From FEN-1139 sp963835565 (GTDB lineage Bacteria; Myxococcota_A; Polyangia; Polyangiales; Polyangiaceae), in contig CAWIGY010000046.1 in the NCBI GenBank assembly GCA_963835565.1, positions 1 to 64,000 of the forward strand: a DNA stretch of 64,000 nucleotides. Direction: 5' to 3'. Position 1 is the first letter of the stretch. The number at the start of each line of letters is the position of its first letter. This document shows, one piece after another, positions 1 to 8,252 of this stretch. Both the position numbers and the translations under genes were made by a program. The notes under the pieces were generated by a model. It ran no database searches. It had not been told where the DNA came from and saw only the letters and a program-made list of their open reading frames with translations.

Positions 1-1602
1 ACCCGTTCACGGGTAGTTTAATGTCGTTTGTTGCCACACTTTGGGGATCCGTTATGTGTAATAGGTTGATTGTTTTTTCCATGATTGTCGCGGCGCGGCA
101 TAAGCCTTGGGGTGAAAGGTGGTTGGCGCGACAAGAAGATAGCTGAGCTTGAAGCCGAGGTTGGTCGCTACAAGGCGCTGCTGAGCGAACGCGACCGCCA
201 GATTGAACAGTTGATGGCTCAAGTCCAAGGGCTGACGGCTCGCGTGAAGACGCTTGAGGAGCAGGCTCGGACGTCGTCGCGTAATTCGTCCAAGCCTCCG
301 TCCAGCGACGGGCCAGCGGCACCAGCGAGGCCGAAGAAGCCGCCGACGGGGCGTAAACCTGGCGGGCAACCTGGACATGAGCGGCACGAGCGCGAACTGT
401 TGCCACTGGAGAAAGTCAACAAGATCGTGGCTTGTATTCCCGAGCAATGCGAGCGTTGCGACAACCGATTGCGCGGTAAGGACCCAGAGCCCAAGCGCCA
501 TCAGGTGGCTGAGCTGCCCCAGGCGGAGGCGTTCGTTACGGAGTACCAACAGCATGGGGTGTGCTGTGATAAGTGTGGCCACTGTACGTACGGAAAGTTA
601 CCAAACGGCGTACCGACTCGTGCATTCGGTCCGAATGTCGATGCAACAGTGGCCCTACTGATGGGCGTCTATCGGCTGGGCAAACGTCTGGTTCCCGAGT
701 TGATGCAGGATCTGTTTGGCCTGCGGATGTCGCTGGGCGCCGTCATCGACTGCCAACAGGCTGCCAGTGACGCAATGGCTGTACCCGTCGAGCAGGCTAG
801 GTTCTTTGCTCAACAGCAGCCGGTCAAGCATGCTGACGAAACCAGCTGGCGTGAGGGGCCGCAAAGAGCCAGGGTCTGGCTTTGGACGGTCGTAACCAGC
901 TGTGTAACGGTCTTTTGCATCCACGCACGCAGAAACGCTAACGCTGCCCACGAACTACTCGGGCAGGCCTGTGGGATACTCATTACGGACCGGCACGGCG
1001 CGTACATGTGGTGGCCTGACCAGTACCATCAATTCTGCTGGGCTCACATCAAGCGTGACGTGACCAAAATATCCGAGCGTGGCGGTGACTCTCAACGTAT
1101 TGGCCTAGCCATGCTGCAAGAGATTTCGCGGATGTTTACTTGGTGGCATCGGGTGCGGGACGGCACACTGGCCCGCTCGACATTTCAAGTTTACATGCGT
1201 GGGCTGCGACGCCGATTCGAGGCGTTGCTTGCTCAGGGCGCAGCTTTGCCCGAATCCAAGACCAGCAAAACCTGCAAGAAGCTTCTCAAACACGCAGAGT
1301 CCCTGTGGACCTTCGTTTATGTCGAAGGCGTCGAACCGACCAACAACCGATCTGAGCAGGCGGTACGCCATGGCGTCATCCTGCGCAAAATCAGCGGCGG
1401 AACGAACTCTGAAGCTGGCAGTCGCTTCATCGAACGCATTCTGACCGTGCACGCTACGCTGCGCCAACAGCAGCGCCCCATCCTCAAGTTCCTATGCACC
1501 GCGTGCCAGGCCGCTCTGCTCCGCAAGCCCGCTCCATCGCTGTTGCCTGCTCCCACTACGACTCAACACATCCGCGCAGCTGCGTAATTGCCGTGAACGG
1601 GT
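1..1602. mobile_element. IS66-family single-ORF insertion sequence
   Basis: A 12-bp perfect inverted repeat brackets one transposase gene: ACCCGTTCACGG at 1-12 and CCGTGAACGGGT at 1591-1602. Because the left repeat starts at base 1, the true outer end and any target duplication on the left lie outside the window or cannot be seen. There is no tnpA or tnpB, which fits the single-ORF (ISBst12-like) branch of IS66 rather than the three-gene form found at 50-58 kb. Confidence 0.8.
85..1587 (+). CDS. IS66-family transposase (TnpC type)
   Basis: This 500-residue DDE transposase would mobilise the surrounding element. The N-terminus is a coiled coil (about residues 15-65), followed by the SSRNSSKPPSSDGP motif typical of IS66 TnpC. 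A Cys-rich zinc-binding segment follows (CERCD and, further on, CDKCG). The catalytic region includes HADETSW and ITDRHGAY and ends with an EPTNNRSEQAVR motif around residue 420. The start given is a TTG; a GTG at 112 would remove nine residues and is also possible. The gene fills almost the whole element, stopping a few bases before the right inverted repeat. The reading frame is intact. Confidence 0.9.
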   Translation: MSRRGISLGVKGGWRDKKIAELEAEVGRYKALLSERDRQIEQLMAQVQGLTARVKTLEEQARTSSRNSSKPPSSDGPAAPARPKKPPTGRKPGGQPGHERHERELLPLEKVNKIVACIPEQCERCDNRLRGKDPEPKRHQVAELPQAEAFVTEYQQHGVCCDKCGHCTYGKLPNGVPTRAFGPNVDATVALLMGVYRLGKRLVPELMQDLFGLRMSLGAVIDCQQAASDAMAVPVEQARFFAQQQPVKHADETSWREGPQRARVWLWTVVTSCVTVFCIHARRNANAAHELLGQACGILITDRHGAYMWWPDQYHQFCWAHIKRDVTKISERGGDSQRIGLAMLQEISRMFTWWHRVRDGTLARSTFQVYMRGLRRRFEALLAQGAALPESKTSKTCKKLLKHAESLWTFVYVEGVEPTNNRSEQAVRHGVILRKISGGTNSEAGSRFIERILTVHATLRQQQRPILKFLCTACQAALLRKPAPSLLPAPTTTQHIRAAA

Positions 1603-1796
1603 ACCCCGAAGCAGCTCTGACCTCCAGTCGATCTGAGGTGCCAGGGGTGACCTCAAGAGCTGTCGAAAATTGAGGAATGACCTGAGTGGACTTGTGGGGA
1701 AAGTCAGATCGGTTGATCGGTCAGCGTATGCTTGAAGTTTTGCGCCGTCCTGGTCAATTCATGGAAACTTTTCTTCGTCGTCAGTGTCTTTAGCGC

Positions 1797-3044
1797 GTGA
1801 CTTCGAAGCAGCCCGTGCGGACCCGTGAACCAGAGCGCCGTCAAGGAATATTCGTTTTTCAGATCCCGGAGGATCAGCTGGCCGAAAACCATACGGCGCG
1901 GGTTCTGTGGCGTCTCGTCGAAACTCTGGATTTGTCCGGGTTCATTGAAGACGCCAGGTCAGTGCAAGGACATTGCGGGCGCGATCGACTCAGCGTCAAG
2001 ATGCTGCTGACCCTTTGGCTGTACGCCATATCGCGAGGGATTAGCAGTGCTCGTGAGATCGAACGACTCAGCAAATCGGATGACGCTTTCCGATGGATCG
2101 TGGGTGATCAGACCGTCAGCCACGCAACTCTTTCAGGTTTTCGAGTAGGTTATCGAGCCGCTTTGGAGCAACTGATGACGGATATTCTTGGGGCATTGCT
2201 GCAGCAAGGATTGGTCGAGTTGGACTTCGTGGCCCAAGATGGGACTCGCGTCCGGGCCAGTGCCTCTGCTCCTTCTTTCCGAAGCGAAACAGCCTTGCAA
2301 CAGTGTCTCGAACAAGCGGCGCTGCATGTCAAAGCGGTCATGGCAGAGGCAGACGACCCAGAGGCAACGAACGCCGAAAAGACCGCTCGTCTGGCGGCTG
2401 CACAAGACTACCAGCAACGCGTCCAACGCGCTATCGAGGTCGTCCATGAGCTCAAAGCCAATGACAAGAAAAAACCCCGCGCATCCACCACTGACAGTGA
2501 TGCTCGCATCATGAAGATGGGACATGGTGGATTTCGTCCGGCATACAACATTCAACTCGCTACGGCAGGCTTTCCGATGGGTGGGCCACGCACCATCGTG
2601 GGTCTACGTGTCACCAATGAAGGCACTGACATGGGCTCATTGACGCCGATGCTACAGGAGGTTGAGCAGCGCACGGGCCAGACCCCTCACACCATCCTGG
2701 CAGATGCCGGACACGCGCATCACGAGTGCATTTGCAATCTGATGGACCACAACATATTGCCACTGGTATCAGTGCCTGAAACGTCCAAGAATCCGGGACC
2801 CAACGCCAATTTCGAGCCAAAGGTGGATGCATGGCGAGAGGTCATGCAGACCGAACAAGCACAACACCTCTATCGACACCGCGCTGGACTCTGTGAGTTG
2901 CCGAACGCTCACTTCAAGAGTCGCTTTGGCCTGGAACGATTCCTGGTGCGCGGACTCAACAAGGTCACCTGCGTGGTCCTGATTACCTCGATTGCTTCGA
3001 ACCTCTTGGCGCATGGGCACAAGCTGCTCGCCATGATCGGCTGA
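1797..3044 (+). CDS. IS1182-family transposase
   Basis: A DDE transposase of 415 residues. It has the IS1182 order: an N-terminal DUF772-type domain (FQIPEDQLAENHTARVL, then LLTLWLYAISRGISSAREIE), the first Asp region around DFVAQDGTRVRASA, a spacer with a coiled segment, the second Asp in ILADAGHAHH, and the C-terminal ERFLVRGLNKV region. The GTG start gives a length somewhat short of the usual 450-500, so the 5' end may be trimmed; no better start is evident. I could not find convincing terminal inverted repeats between 1603 and 3120. The gene lies directly downstream of the IS66-family element and is followed by a tRNA scar. Confidence 0.85.
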   Translation: MTSKQPVRTREPERRQGIFVFQIPEDQLAENHTARVLWRLVETLDLSGFIEDARSVQGHCGRDRLSVKMLLTLWLYAISRGISSAREIERLSKSDDAFRWIVGDQTVSHATLSGFRVGYRAALEQLMTDILGALLQQGLVELDFVAQDGTRVRASASAPSFRSETALQQCLEQAALHVKAVMAEADDPEATNAEKTARLAAAQDYQQRVQRAIEVVHELKANDKKKPRASTTDSDARIMKMGHGGFRPAYNIQLATAGFPMGGPRTIVGLRVTNEGTDMGSLTPMLQEVEQRTGQTPHTILADAGHAHHECICNLMDHNILPLVSVPETSKNPGPNANFEPKVDAWREVMQTEQAQHLYRHRAGLCELPNAHFKSRFGLERFLVRGLNKVTCVVLITSIASNLLAHGHKLLAMIG

Positions 3045-3407
3045 TCGGGCGAATCGCGATTCATCTGCGCCGACACGTCTGCCATATCAAGAAAGTATTG
3101 CTCTGACGTCAAAGAACGACAAGAGCAGCATCCATTTGTTGCGGTCTAACCGTCGCGCCCGCCATGGCATGACACCGGCGTGGCTTCCGTCGATAGGTGA
3201 TGTCTCGCCAATGCCAGTCAGCAAATTCAATTTTCGACAGACCTTCAGTTCTCATTTCCAATTTCCACGCCATTGCCATGCCCAGCGTCTCGCGGTGTCC
3301 TAAACCGTCCCGTTCTGTCCCGTTGACGGCGGACCAACTCGCAACCTCTCGCACCAGGGACATACCGGAAACAGCTGGAATATGTTGTGTTCTTGCGGGG
3401 ATTGCGT
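3045..3407. other. No gene seen between IS1182 transposase and tRNA scar
   Basis: No supported gene. Open frames here lack starts with ribosome binding sites and have no family features. Confidence 0.5.
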
Positions 3408-3458
3408 TGGAGCCAACTCTCGGACTTGAACCGAGGACCTGCGGTTTACGAAACCGCG
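3408..3458 (-). other. Orphan tRNA-Thr(CGT) 3' half (attachment-site scar)
   Basis: Read on the minus strand this is the 3' part of a tRNA. It has an anticodon stem GCGGT/ACCGC around loop TTCGTAA (anticodon CGT, threonine), a T arm CTCGG-TTCAAGT-CCGAG, the acceptor strand AGTTGGC, a discriminator T and an encoded CCA. The D arm and 5' acceptor strand are absent: the bases upstream do not pair with the acceptor strand. Such 3' tRNA fragments are the usual footprint of tyrosine-recombinase elements inserted in tRNA genes. An integrase lies 0.5 kb away, but the fragment next to that integrase is the tRNA-Met one at 5282. Confidence 0.75.
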
Positions 3459-3527
3459 AGTCACTTGCCACCCGCGGTCATTCACCGCGGTGGCGCGGAC
3501 AACCTGGAAAATGTGCCACTTTTGTCC

Positions 3528-3737
3528 TCAGCGCCTGCATTGGCCTGTCTCTTCAACGATATTCGGAACAATTGCGTGGACGTTTAGCCACGATTCGAGG
3601 GCAGAGCGCGAAAAGCGAACAAGCCGTCGGCCGAGGCGCACATGTGGAATTCGGTTCTGAGCGACGAGCGCGTATAACGTTCCAAGCTTCATATTCAACA
3701 TTCTTGAGGCATCGGCATATGTGAGCAGGTCTTCCAT
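3528..3737 (-). CDS. Excisionase/AlpA-like helix-turn-helix protein
   Basis: A 69-residue DNA-binding protein of the MerR/AlpA type (helix-turn-helix 17). The core runs from LLTYADASRMLNMKLGTLYALV to IPHVRLGRRLVRFSRSALESWL, the classic winged-helix excisionase layout. The open frame extends 16 codons further upstream, but the ATG at 3737 is preceded by AGGAGG five bases away, which decides the start. It lies downstream of the integrase in the same direction (266 bp gap). This fits a directionality factor or regulator of a small integrative element. Confidence 0.8.
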   Translation of the reverse strand: MEDLLTYADASRMLNMKLGTLYALVAQNRIPHVRLGRRLVRFSRSALESWLNVHAIVPNIVEETGQCRR

Positions 3738-4002
3738 GGTGGCCTCCTGTGGCCCTTGGGGCACTTGGTACCCTTGGTTTCCCATCGCTTGGCGAGCTGC
3801 GCTCCTGCAGCCATAGTGAGAATGGCTGCAGGAAAGCCTGATTTGCCTGTGTGGAGTGTATTGGAAACAGCTTCAAGCCAAGCGCTTGATACCTGGTTGC
3901 CGCAGCAATGCGCGGGAGCAATGCGGACTGCGGCACCGTGATGTTCCAAGCGGCATTCTTGGAATTGCCTCTCCACCTTACGCGACTCGCGATTTGCCTG
4001 AC

Positions 4003-5127
4003 TTACCCCGACTTACGCACCAATTCGACGACGTTGGCTTCGTATGCCGGAACGTCGGTTCCAAGCCTCGCGTAATCGTCCTTGAACGCATCTGGCGCCA
4101 AATGCGCATACCGCATAGTCATCTGGACCGACTGGTGTCCGAGAATCTTCTGCAGTTTAAACAAGTCGCCGCCCTTCATGACCCACAGGCTCGCGAACGT
4201 ATGCCTCAAATCGTGAAACCGCACGTAGGGCCTCTCCTTGCCATTGCGTTGCACCTTTGGAAACTTCGCGGCGGCAAGTACGCGATGCAGAACCTCCTGA
4301 AAAATGCGCGCCGACGGTGCAAACATCCGCCCGCCCATGTTTGTGAATACTAGTCGGCCCGGATGTCGCAGGCGCCATTGACGTAGCAATGGCAAGAGCG
4401 GGTCGAGGATCGGCACATACCTCACACGATTTGACTTAGTCGGACCGTCGAAGCTGCGGTGAATCGTGATAATCCGTTGGTCAAGGTCGATATCGGGCCA
4501 CTCCAGTGCTGCAATCTCCCCCGCGCGCATGCCGGTGTAAACGGCAAGCGCGTAGAAGATGAGCACATGCTCGTCTTCATTGCCGGCAGCAGCAAGAAAG
4601 CGCCGAACTTCGTCGTCCCCACGGAGCCATTGGTAGTCGCGGCTAAGAAGAGCGACCTTGGGCTTGTGGAACCAGGGAACAGTTGGAAGCCAGGGCACCT
4701 TGAACGTCGTTGCCAGGCGCAGCATTGTCCCAAGCAGCGTCACGTGGTTAGCAACTGTCTTGTCCGAAAGCTCCTCGCCGTCGATCTTTTCGTTGATATA
4801 GCTATCAACCTCTTCAGTGCCGACCTCGCGAAGCTTCAACTCGCCGAATGCTGGCCGCAAATGCCTGCGGATGATGCTCTCATCGTCCTTGCGGCTGCGT
4901 TTGCGAGGGGCGCGTTTATCGAGCCAGTAGTCGCAGAGCTCACCGAAAGTCCTTTCGGGTGGCGGGGCATTGCGAATGCCGCGCTTTATTTCGTCAACCT
5001 CGACTTGGTGCTGACGCAGCTGTGTCTGTGCGCGCTTGTACTCGTCGAATACGGCGCTCTGTCGCTTGCCGTGCTCGTCGAGCCAGCGAACTCGCCATTT
5101 GTCTCCGTGCTTGGTGGGCTTGGCCAC
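4003..5127 (-). CDS. Tyrosine-type site-specific integrase
   Basis: A phage-integrase-family recombinase of 374 residues that catalyses integration and excision of the local element. It has an arm-binding/AP2-like start (KHGDKWRVRWLDEHGKRQ), a SAM-like core-binding domain (about 60-150) and the catalytic domain. Active-site residues are visible: R201 (TGMRAGE), H305 and R308 (HDLRHT), H331 (GHQS) and Tyr340 (MRYAHL). The reading frame continues 50 codons upstream, but the GTG at 5127 has AAGGAG seven bases before it, and the longer version would translate through the tRNA scar. The gene sits about 155 bp from the tRNA-Met fragment, the expected place for an integrase beside its attachment site. 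Confidence 0.92.
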   Translation of the reverse strand: MAKPTKHGDKWRVRWLDEHGKRQSAVFDEYKRAQTQLRQHQVEVDEIKRGIRNAPPPERTFGELCDYWLDKRAPRKRSRKDDESIIRRHLRPAFGELKLREVGTEEVDSYINEKIDGEELSDKTVANHVTLLGTMLRLATTFKVPWLPTVPWFHKPKVALLSRDYQWLRGDDEVRRFLAAAGNEDEHVLIFYALAVYTGMRAGEIAALEWPDIDLDQRIITIHRSFDGPTKSNRVRYVPILDPLLPLLRQWRLRHPGRLVFTNMGGRMFAPSARIFQEVLHRVLAAAKFPKVQRNGKERPYVRFHDLRHTFASLWVMKGGDLFKLQKILGHQSVQMTMRYAHLAPDAFKDDYARLGTDVPAYEANVVELVRKSG

Positions 5128-5281
5128 AACCTTACTCCTTGATTCGAGCAAGGTCGGCTGTCTCCTGCAGCCCTTTGGCGTTCCACTGCAGGAACGCGTT
5201 GGTCTGATGCCGCGTGGCCCAAGAATGGCCCAAGAACGAAAAACGCGGAGCGCTCTATTCGAGCTAACTCCGCGCAATCAT

Positions 5282-5333
5282 TGGGTTGCGCGGGAGGGAT
5301 TTGAACCCTCGACCTTCGGGTTATGAGCCCGAA
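5282..5333 (-). other. Orphan tRNA-Met(CAT) 3' half (attachment-site scar)
   Basis: The minus strand shows anticodon stem TCGGG-CTCATAA-CCCGA (anticodon CAT), T arm GAGGG-TTCAAAT-CCCTC, and acceptor strand CCGCGCA followed by A and CCCA, one C more than a clean CCA. No D arm or 5' half follows at 5334-5400. It lies immediately upstream of the integrase gene, as expected for one end (attL or attR) of an integrated element. The other att copy was not found in the window. Confidence 0.8.
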
Positions 5334-5560
5334 ATTGCACAAAATCGCGTGAATGCAAGATCGCAGAATTACTCGTAAATAACTGAAAGGATTGGATCTT
5401 GTGTTATTGCAACATCACGGATCATCACGCGATATCACATCTTCTGAGATCGTTAAGTCAACGTCAGGTCAACGGGACACCCTGCGGGCGAAGCGCCAAA
5501 TGGTCGGTTCCAAGCACTCCGGCTGTGCGGCGACCATTTAGCCAACACCATTCGCCTGGT
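5334..5560. other. Intergenic; inverted repeat 5498-5539
   Basis: No gene. The only structure seen is a 9-bp perfect inverted repeat, AAATGGTCG at 5498-5506 and CGACCATTT at 5531-5539, with a 24-nt loop. It lies just past the 3' end of the toxin-antitoxin-like pair and may act as its terminator, although there is no T tract. Confidence 0.4.
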
Positions 5561-5779
5561 TCATGTGCCGCCCCGTCCGCCCGCCCGTTGGTGTTTTGCG
5601 ATTAGCTCCCGCACCGCAGGTACCAGAGGTTTGGGCACCGTCATAACCGTGTCCGTCGCTCCTTCAGCCGCCGCCTCGTCCTCGGCCACAGCTTCTTCTT
5701 CGGACTGTGATTCGTAATGAGACAGCACCCTATTAACTCGTGCTTCGTCCCAGCCTGGAGGGAATGTTCTTTCAGTCAT
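5561..5779 (-). CDS. Antitoxin-like small acidic protein
   Basis: A 72-residue protein with the pattern FPPGWDEARVNRVLSHYE, then a very acidic middle (SEEEAVAEDEAAAEGATDT) and MTVPKPLVPAVRELIAKHQ. I recognise this arrangement as the usual partner of DUF4258 proteins in many Gram-negative genomes. Its start overlaps the end of the upstream gene by 8 bp, so the two are translationally coupled. The presumed role is neutralising the partner and possibly autoregulation. No DNA-binding fold is obvious, so the antitoxin role is inferred from gene order. Confidence 0.65.
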   Translation of the reverse strand: MTERTFPPGWDEARVNRVLSHYESQSEEEAVAEDEAAAEGATDTVMTVPKPLVPAVRELIAKHQRAGGRGGT

Positions 5780-6062
5780 GGGAGTGCTTCTTTCTGCGCC
5801 GTCGCCTGAACGCGTCCAATGGTTTGCCTCGCAGTTCGTAGGCCGTGATTACGAAAATACTGTTCGGCACCGGATCGGTGACGTAGATAATTCGAAGGTA
5901 GCGACCGCTACGCGTCTGACCGATCGCGACGCGGGAGCCTTCGCGGCCTGCTCGGTCCTCGCTGGATCTTTCGAGAACTTGCTCGACTTCAGATTCCGTG
6001 ACGTCGTGCAGGCGAATGTGCGCTTGCCCGGTTTCGGGATCGAGATAGAAGCGCAGGTGCAC
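5772..6062 (-). CDS. DUF4258-type toxin-like protein
   Basis: A 96-residue protein with the DUF4258 signature: LDPETGQAHIRLHDVTESEVEQVL, then the basic strand GQTRSGRYLRIIYV, then FVITAYELRGKPLDAFRRRRRK. The fold resembles the BrnT/RelE-like small RNase superfamily, so a ribosome- or mRNA-directed toxin is plausible but not shown. It is the first gene of a two-gene operon, with the acidic partner overlapping its end. The C-terminus is strongly basic (RRRRRKK). No clear ribosome binding site precedes the ATG. Confidence 0.7.
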   Translation of the reverse strand: MHLRFYLDPETGQAHIRLHDVTESEVEQVLERSSEDRAGREGSRVAIGQTRSGRYLRIIYVTDPVPNSIFVITAYELRGKPLDAFRRRRRKKHSHD

Positions 6063-6889
6063 GGCAAAAAGAGTATCACGATATCCGCGGGACGATGTCC
6101 CGCTCGGCCAGGCAAGGCGAACCAGTTCCGCTATGAAGGCCTAATAGAAGGGGATTGAACAAAAGATTATGATGTGCCTGGACAATTCGTCCACTCGTTG
6201 CGAGAAACTGCTGCGCGGCGGAATCCTTGAAGAATTCGTGGACGTGCAGTGACATCCAAACGCCATGTTCAAGTCGATCTGGTGTCTCATTGGCACCGCC
6301 AGCTCAGGGGCAGCGTATCCAGCTCCGGCGCGTTGACCGAGCATTGTGGGTGGTCCTTGTCCAGCCCATAGTCCGCCTGAAAGCATGTTCGCCGAAGCAC
6401 CCGCAACACTGGCCGTCCGCCCATACGAATCAGGGATAGTTATCGACCCCGCAGAGGGGTGTGTGCTTCACGACCGCTACATGCGGGAAGCGGCATGATT
6501 TGTGTGCGGATCGGGTTTTCGGTAACCACAACCCAGAATTGCCTGTTTTCTGCTCGTTTGAGTTTTTGCGCAACACGGGGAGCGGCCAACTTCCGATGAG
6601 CTCGAGCGTGGCGTCGTGGCGTTCGATTCGTTTGATATCGCTGAATGGGCCGGTTTGACCGAAAGCCGAAAGTACCACGGAGTCGATTTCTGGCGACGAG
6701 CAACCGGTACTTCATGACAACGTTACAACATGCGATCGCTCACACCAAGGTCATCTGCGACTTGCGCACCGTGCGCTTGCCACGGTTTCTCATCAACAGC
6801 TCGTCGGAGCCCGGGAACCCGATTGTTCGGTTAGGCGCCGTACCTCAACGCCTTGCTCGTTGTATTCGACTAGGGTTCTTACTTCCACG
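6063..6889. other. Gene-free stretch
   Basis: No open frame here has a credible start, ribosome binding site or family features. The frames on both strands look like chance ORFs. No repeat or RNA gene was recognised. Confidence 0.5.
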
Positions 6890-7267
6890 CTAGTCGAGCC
6901 TCTGCCGGATCTTTAAACCCCCTCCGACGCCAGCGTACTTTTGCTTACGTTCGATAACGTAACGATAACCGGCTTTAACCCCAAACTCGAAATAGTGCAC
7001 CATCCTAGGGCGGATGGTTCCGTTTGCATCTTTGACCGCCTCACGTACGTACGTCATGGCCACATGACAGCCGGCAGATAAATTCATCGTATCTGCGCGG
7101 CTGCTGGTGTCCTTGCCATCGATGCGCTGGGCATACCCTTCCAAGATCGCTGCGTTCTCGTCCGCAGTTGCTAATGGGGTACCCGAAGTTTCTGCTGGGG
7201 GAGCTGGGACGACGCAGGAGGCAAGAAGCAAGCTTGCCAAGACACCGGCCATTAGCATTTGTTTCAT
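6890..7267 (-). CDS. Small hypothetical lipoprotein
   Basis: A 125-residue protein with a lipoprotein signal peptide: MKQMLMAGVLASLLLASC, where the lipobox LASC places the acylated Cys at about residue 18. The mature part has a Pro/Thr-rich linker, then a region with a single Cys (NLSAGCHVAMTYVREAV) and a basic end (YVIERKQKYAGVGGGLKIRQRLD). I do not recognise the family. It stands alone, facing away from the kinase gene at 8.2 kb. The ribosome binding site is weak. Confidence 0.6.
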   Translation of the reverse strand: MKQMLMAGVLASLLLASCVVPAPPAETSGTPLATADENAAILEGYAQRIDGKDTSSRADTMNLSAGCHVAMTYVREAVKDANGTIRPRMVHYFEFGVKAGYRYVIERKQKYAGVGGGLKIRQRLD

Positions 7268-8252
7268 GGGCTCGAACCGCTGATTGTCTCAATTCTGCGG
7301 ACCTTTGACAACCCAACGCAGCGCAGTGATAGCTGCGAAGTGGTGGAAAAATGGGTTCATCATGTCAGTCAGGGCGGAAATTGCCAAGTCCGCGATGGAC
7401 GCCCAATTCACAGAACGGTGCTGCTCGTCATTGGGACTCGAGCATTGACCGCACGAGCGACCGCGCTTGCTCAAGCCTTAACTGCGTCCCCAACCATGAC
7501 AATTCGTGGAGAAAAATGAGACGTCAAAGGTCTCGACTGGTTATTGACATCGCTGTGTTGGTTATAGGCGTCCTCCGCCGCATGATCGTTCAGATTTTCG
7601 CTACGCACAAGTCTTGAACTACAAGTGCAATAGTTGACGAACCATCGTCAGTTGTGGGATGGTAAGACGCGCCTCGGTCTTTGCGCATCTTTGCCCAAGA
7701 CCGGCGACGCAACCTGCATTTCAACGCCACCTCAAATCCTAACGAAGTGGACGGCACAACAAGTTGCGCAAATTTTTCCGATGACAGTATTCGGCGCCAC
7801 TTGCTGCGGCATCGGGACCACGGCTATCTATTCAGGGACCGGGATTTGGGGGCAGGTAGTTGAGCTGCCCGAAGTCGGTAGCCTTCACCATCGCTGGTCA
7901 GACATGGTTGCACTCGCTGCGCCAGCGGCAGATCATCGTAACCGATAACTGAGACCTGGTTGGACACCCGCATCGCACCAAATGCCGAGCCGTCGTTGAC
8001 GCGGAAAAGCCCTGCCGCGCATAAAAGACAAGATGGCATAGGTTAGTCTCCCAATTCGCAGGTCGAACTGTTCGCGGTTGGCGAGCATCGCACATTTCTA
8101 CCCGATGTAGGCACGAGGCCGAAGTCCTTGGCTGTCGTCTTAAGTAGTTAGAATAATTACGAAGTCTCAAGATCGCTGATGCTCGGAAGGGCCACAGTCG
8201 TATGCAATGTTAGCCCTCAGGCACCCCTTGCTTGGGCGTTGCGAACTATCTC
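7268..8252. other. Gene-poor region upstream of the hybrid kinase
   Basis: Apart from the LacI remnant at 7824-8039 (minus strand), no gene is supported. This region should hold the promoter of the kinase gene, but no convincing -35/-10 pair was picked out. Confidence 0.4.
7824..8039 (-). pseudogene. LacI-family regulator remnant
   Basis: On the minus strand the frame reads RVNDGSAFGAMRVSNQ followed by VSVIGYDDLPLAQRVQPCLTS. This is the C-terminal effector-domain signature of LacI/GalR regulators (the VSVIGYDD motif and the proline-containing helix after it). Neither the N-terminal DNA-binding domain nor the rest of the effector domain can be found upstream on that strand. A few residues normally between the two blocks are missing, consistent with small deletions. 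This is a decayed fragment, interesting because the adjacent kinase carries the same fold as its sensor. Confidence 0.6.

Noticed and set aside
1706..3053. Similar strings GATCGGTTGATCGG and GATCGGCTGATCGG near both ends of the IS1182 gene as terminal repeats
   Set aside because: They are in direct, not inverted, orientation and the second lies inside the coding end; not convincing as element ends.
5128..5277. N-terminal extension of the integrase
   Set aside because: The GTG at 5127 has AAGGAG at seven bases, and the extension shows no integrase-like sequence.
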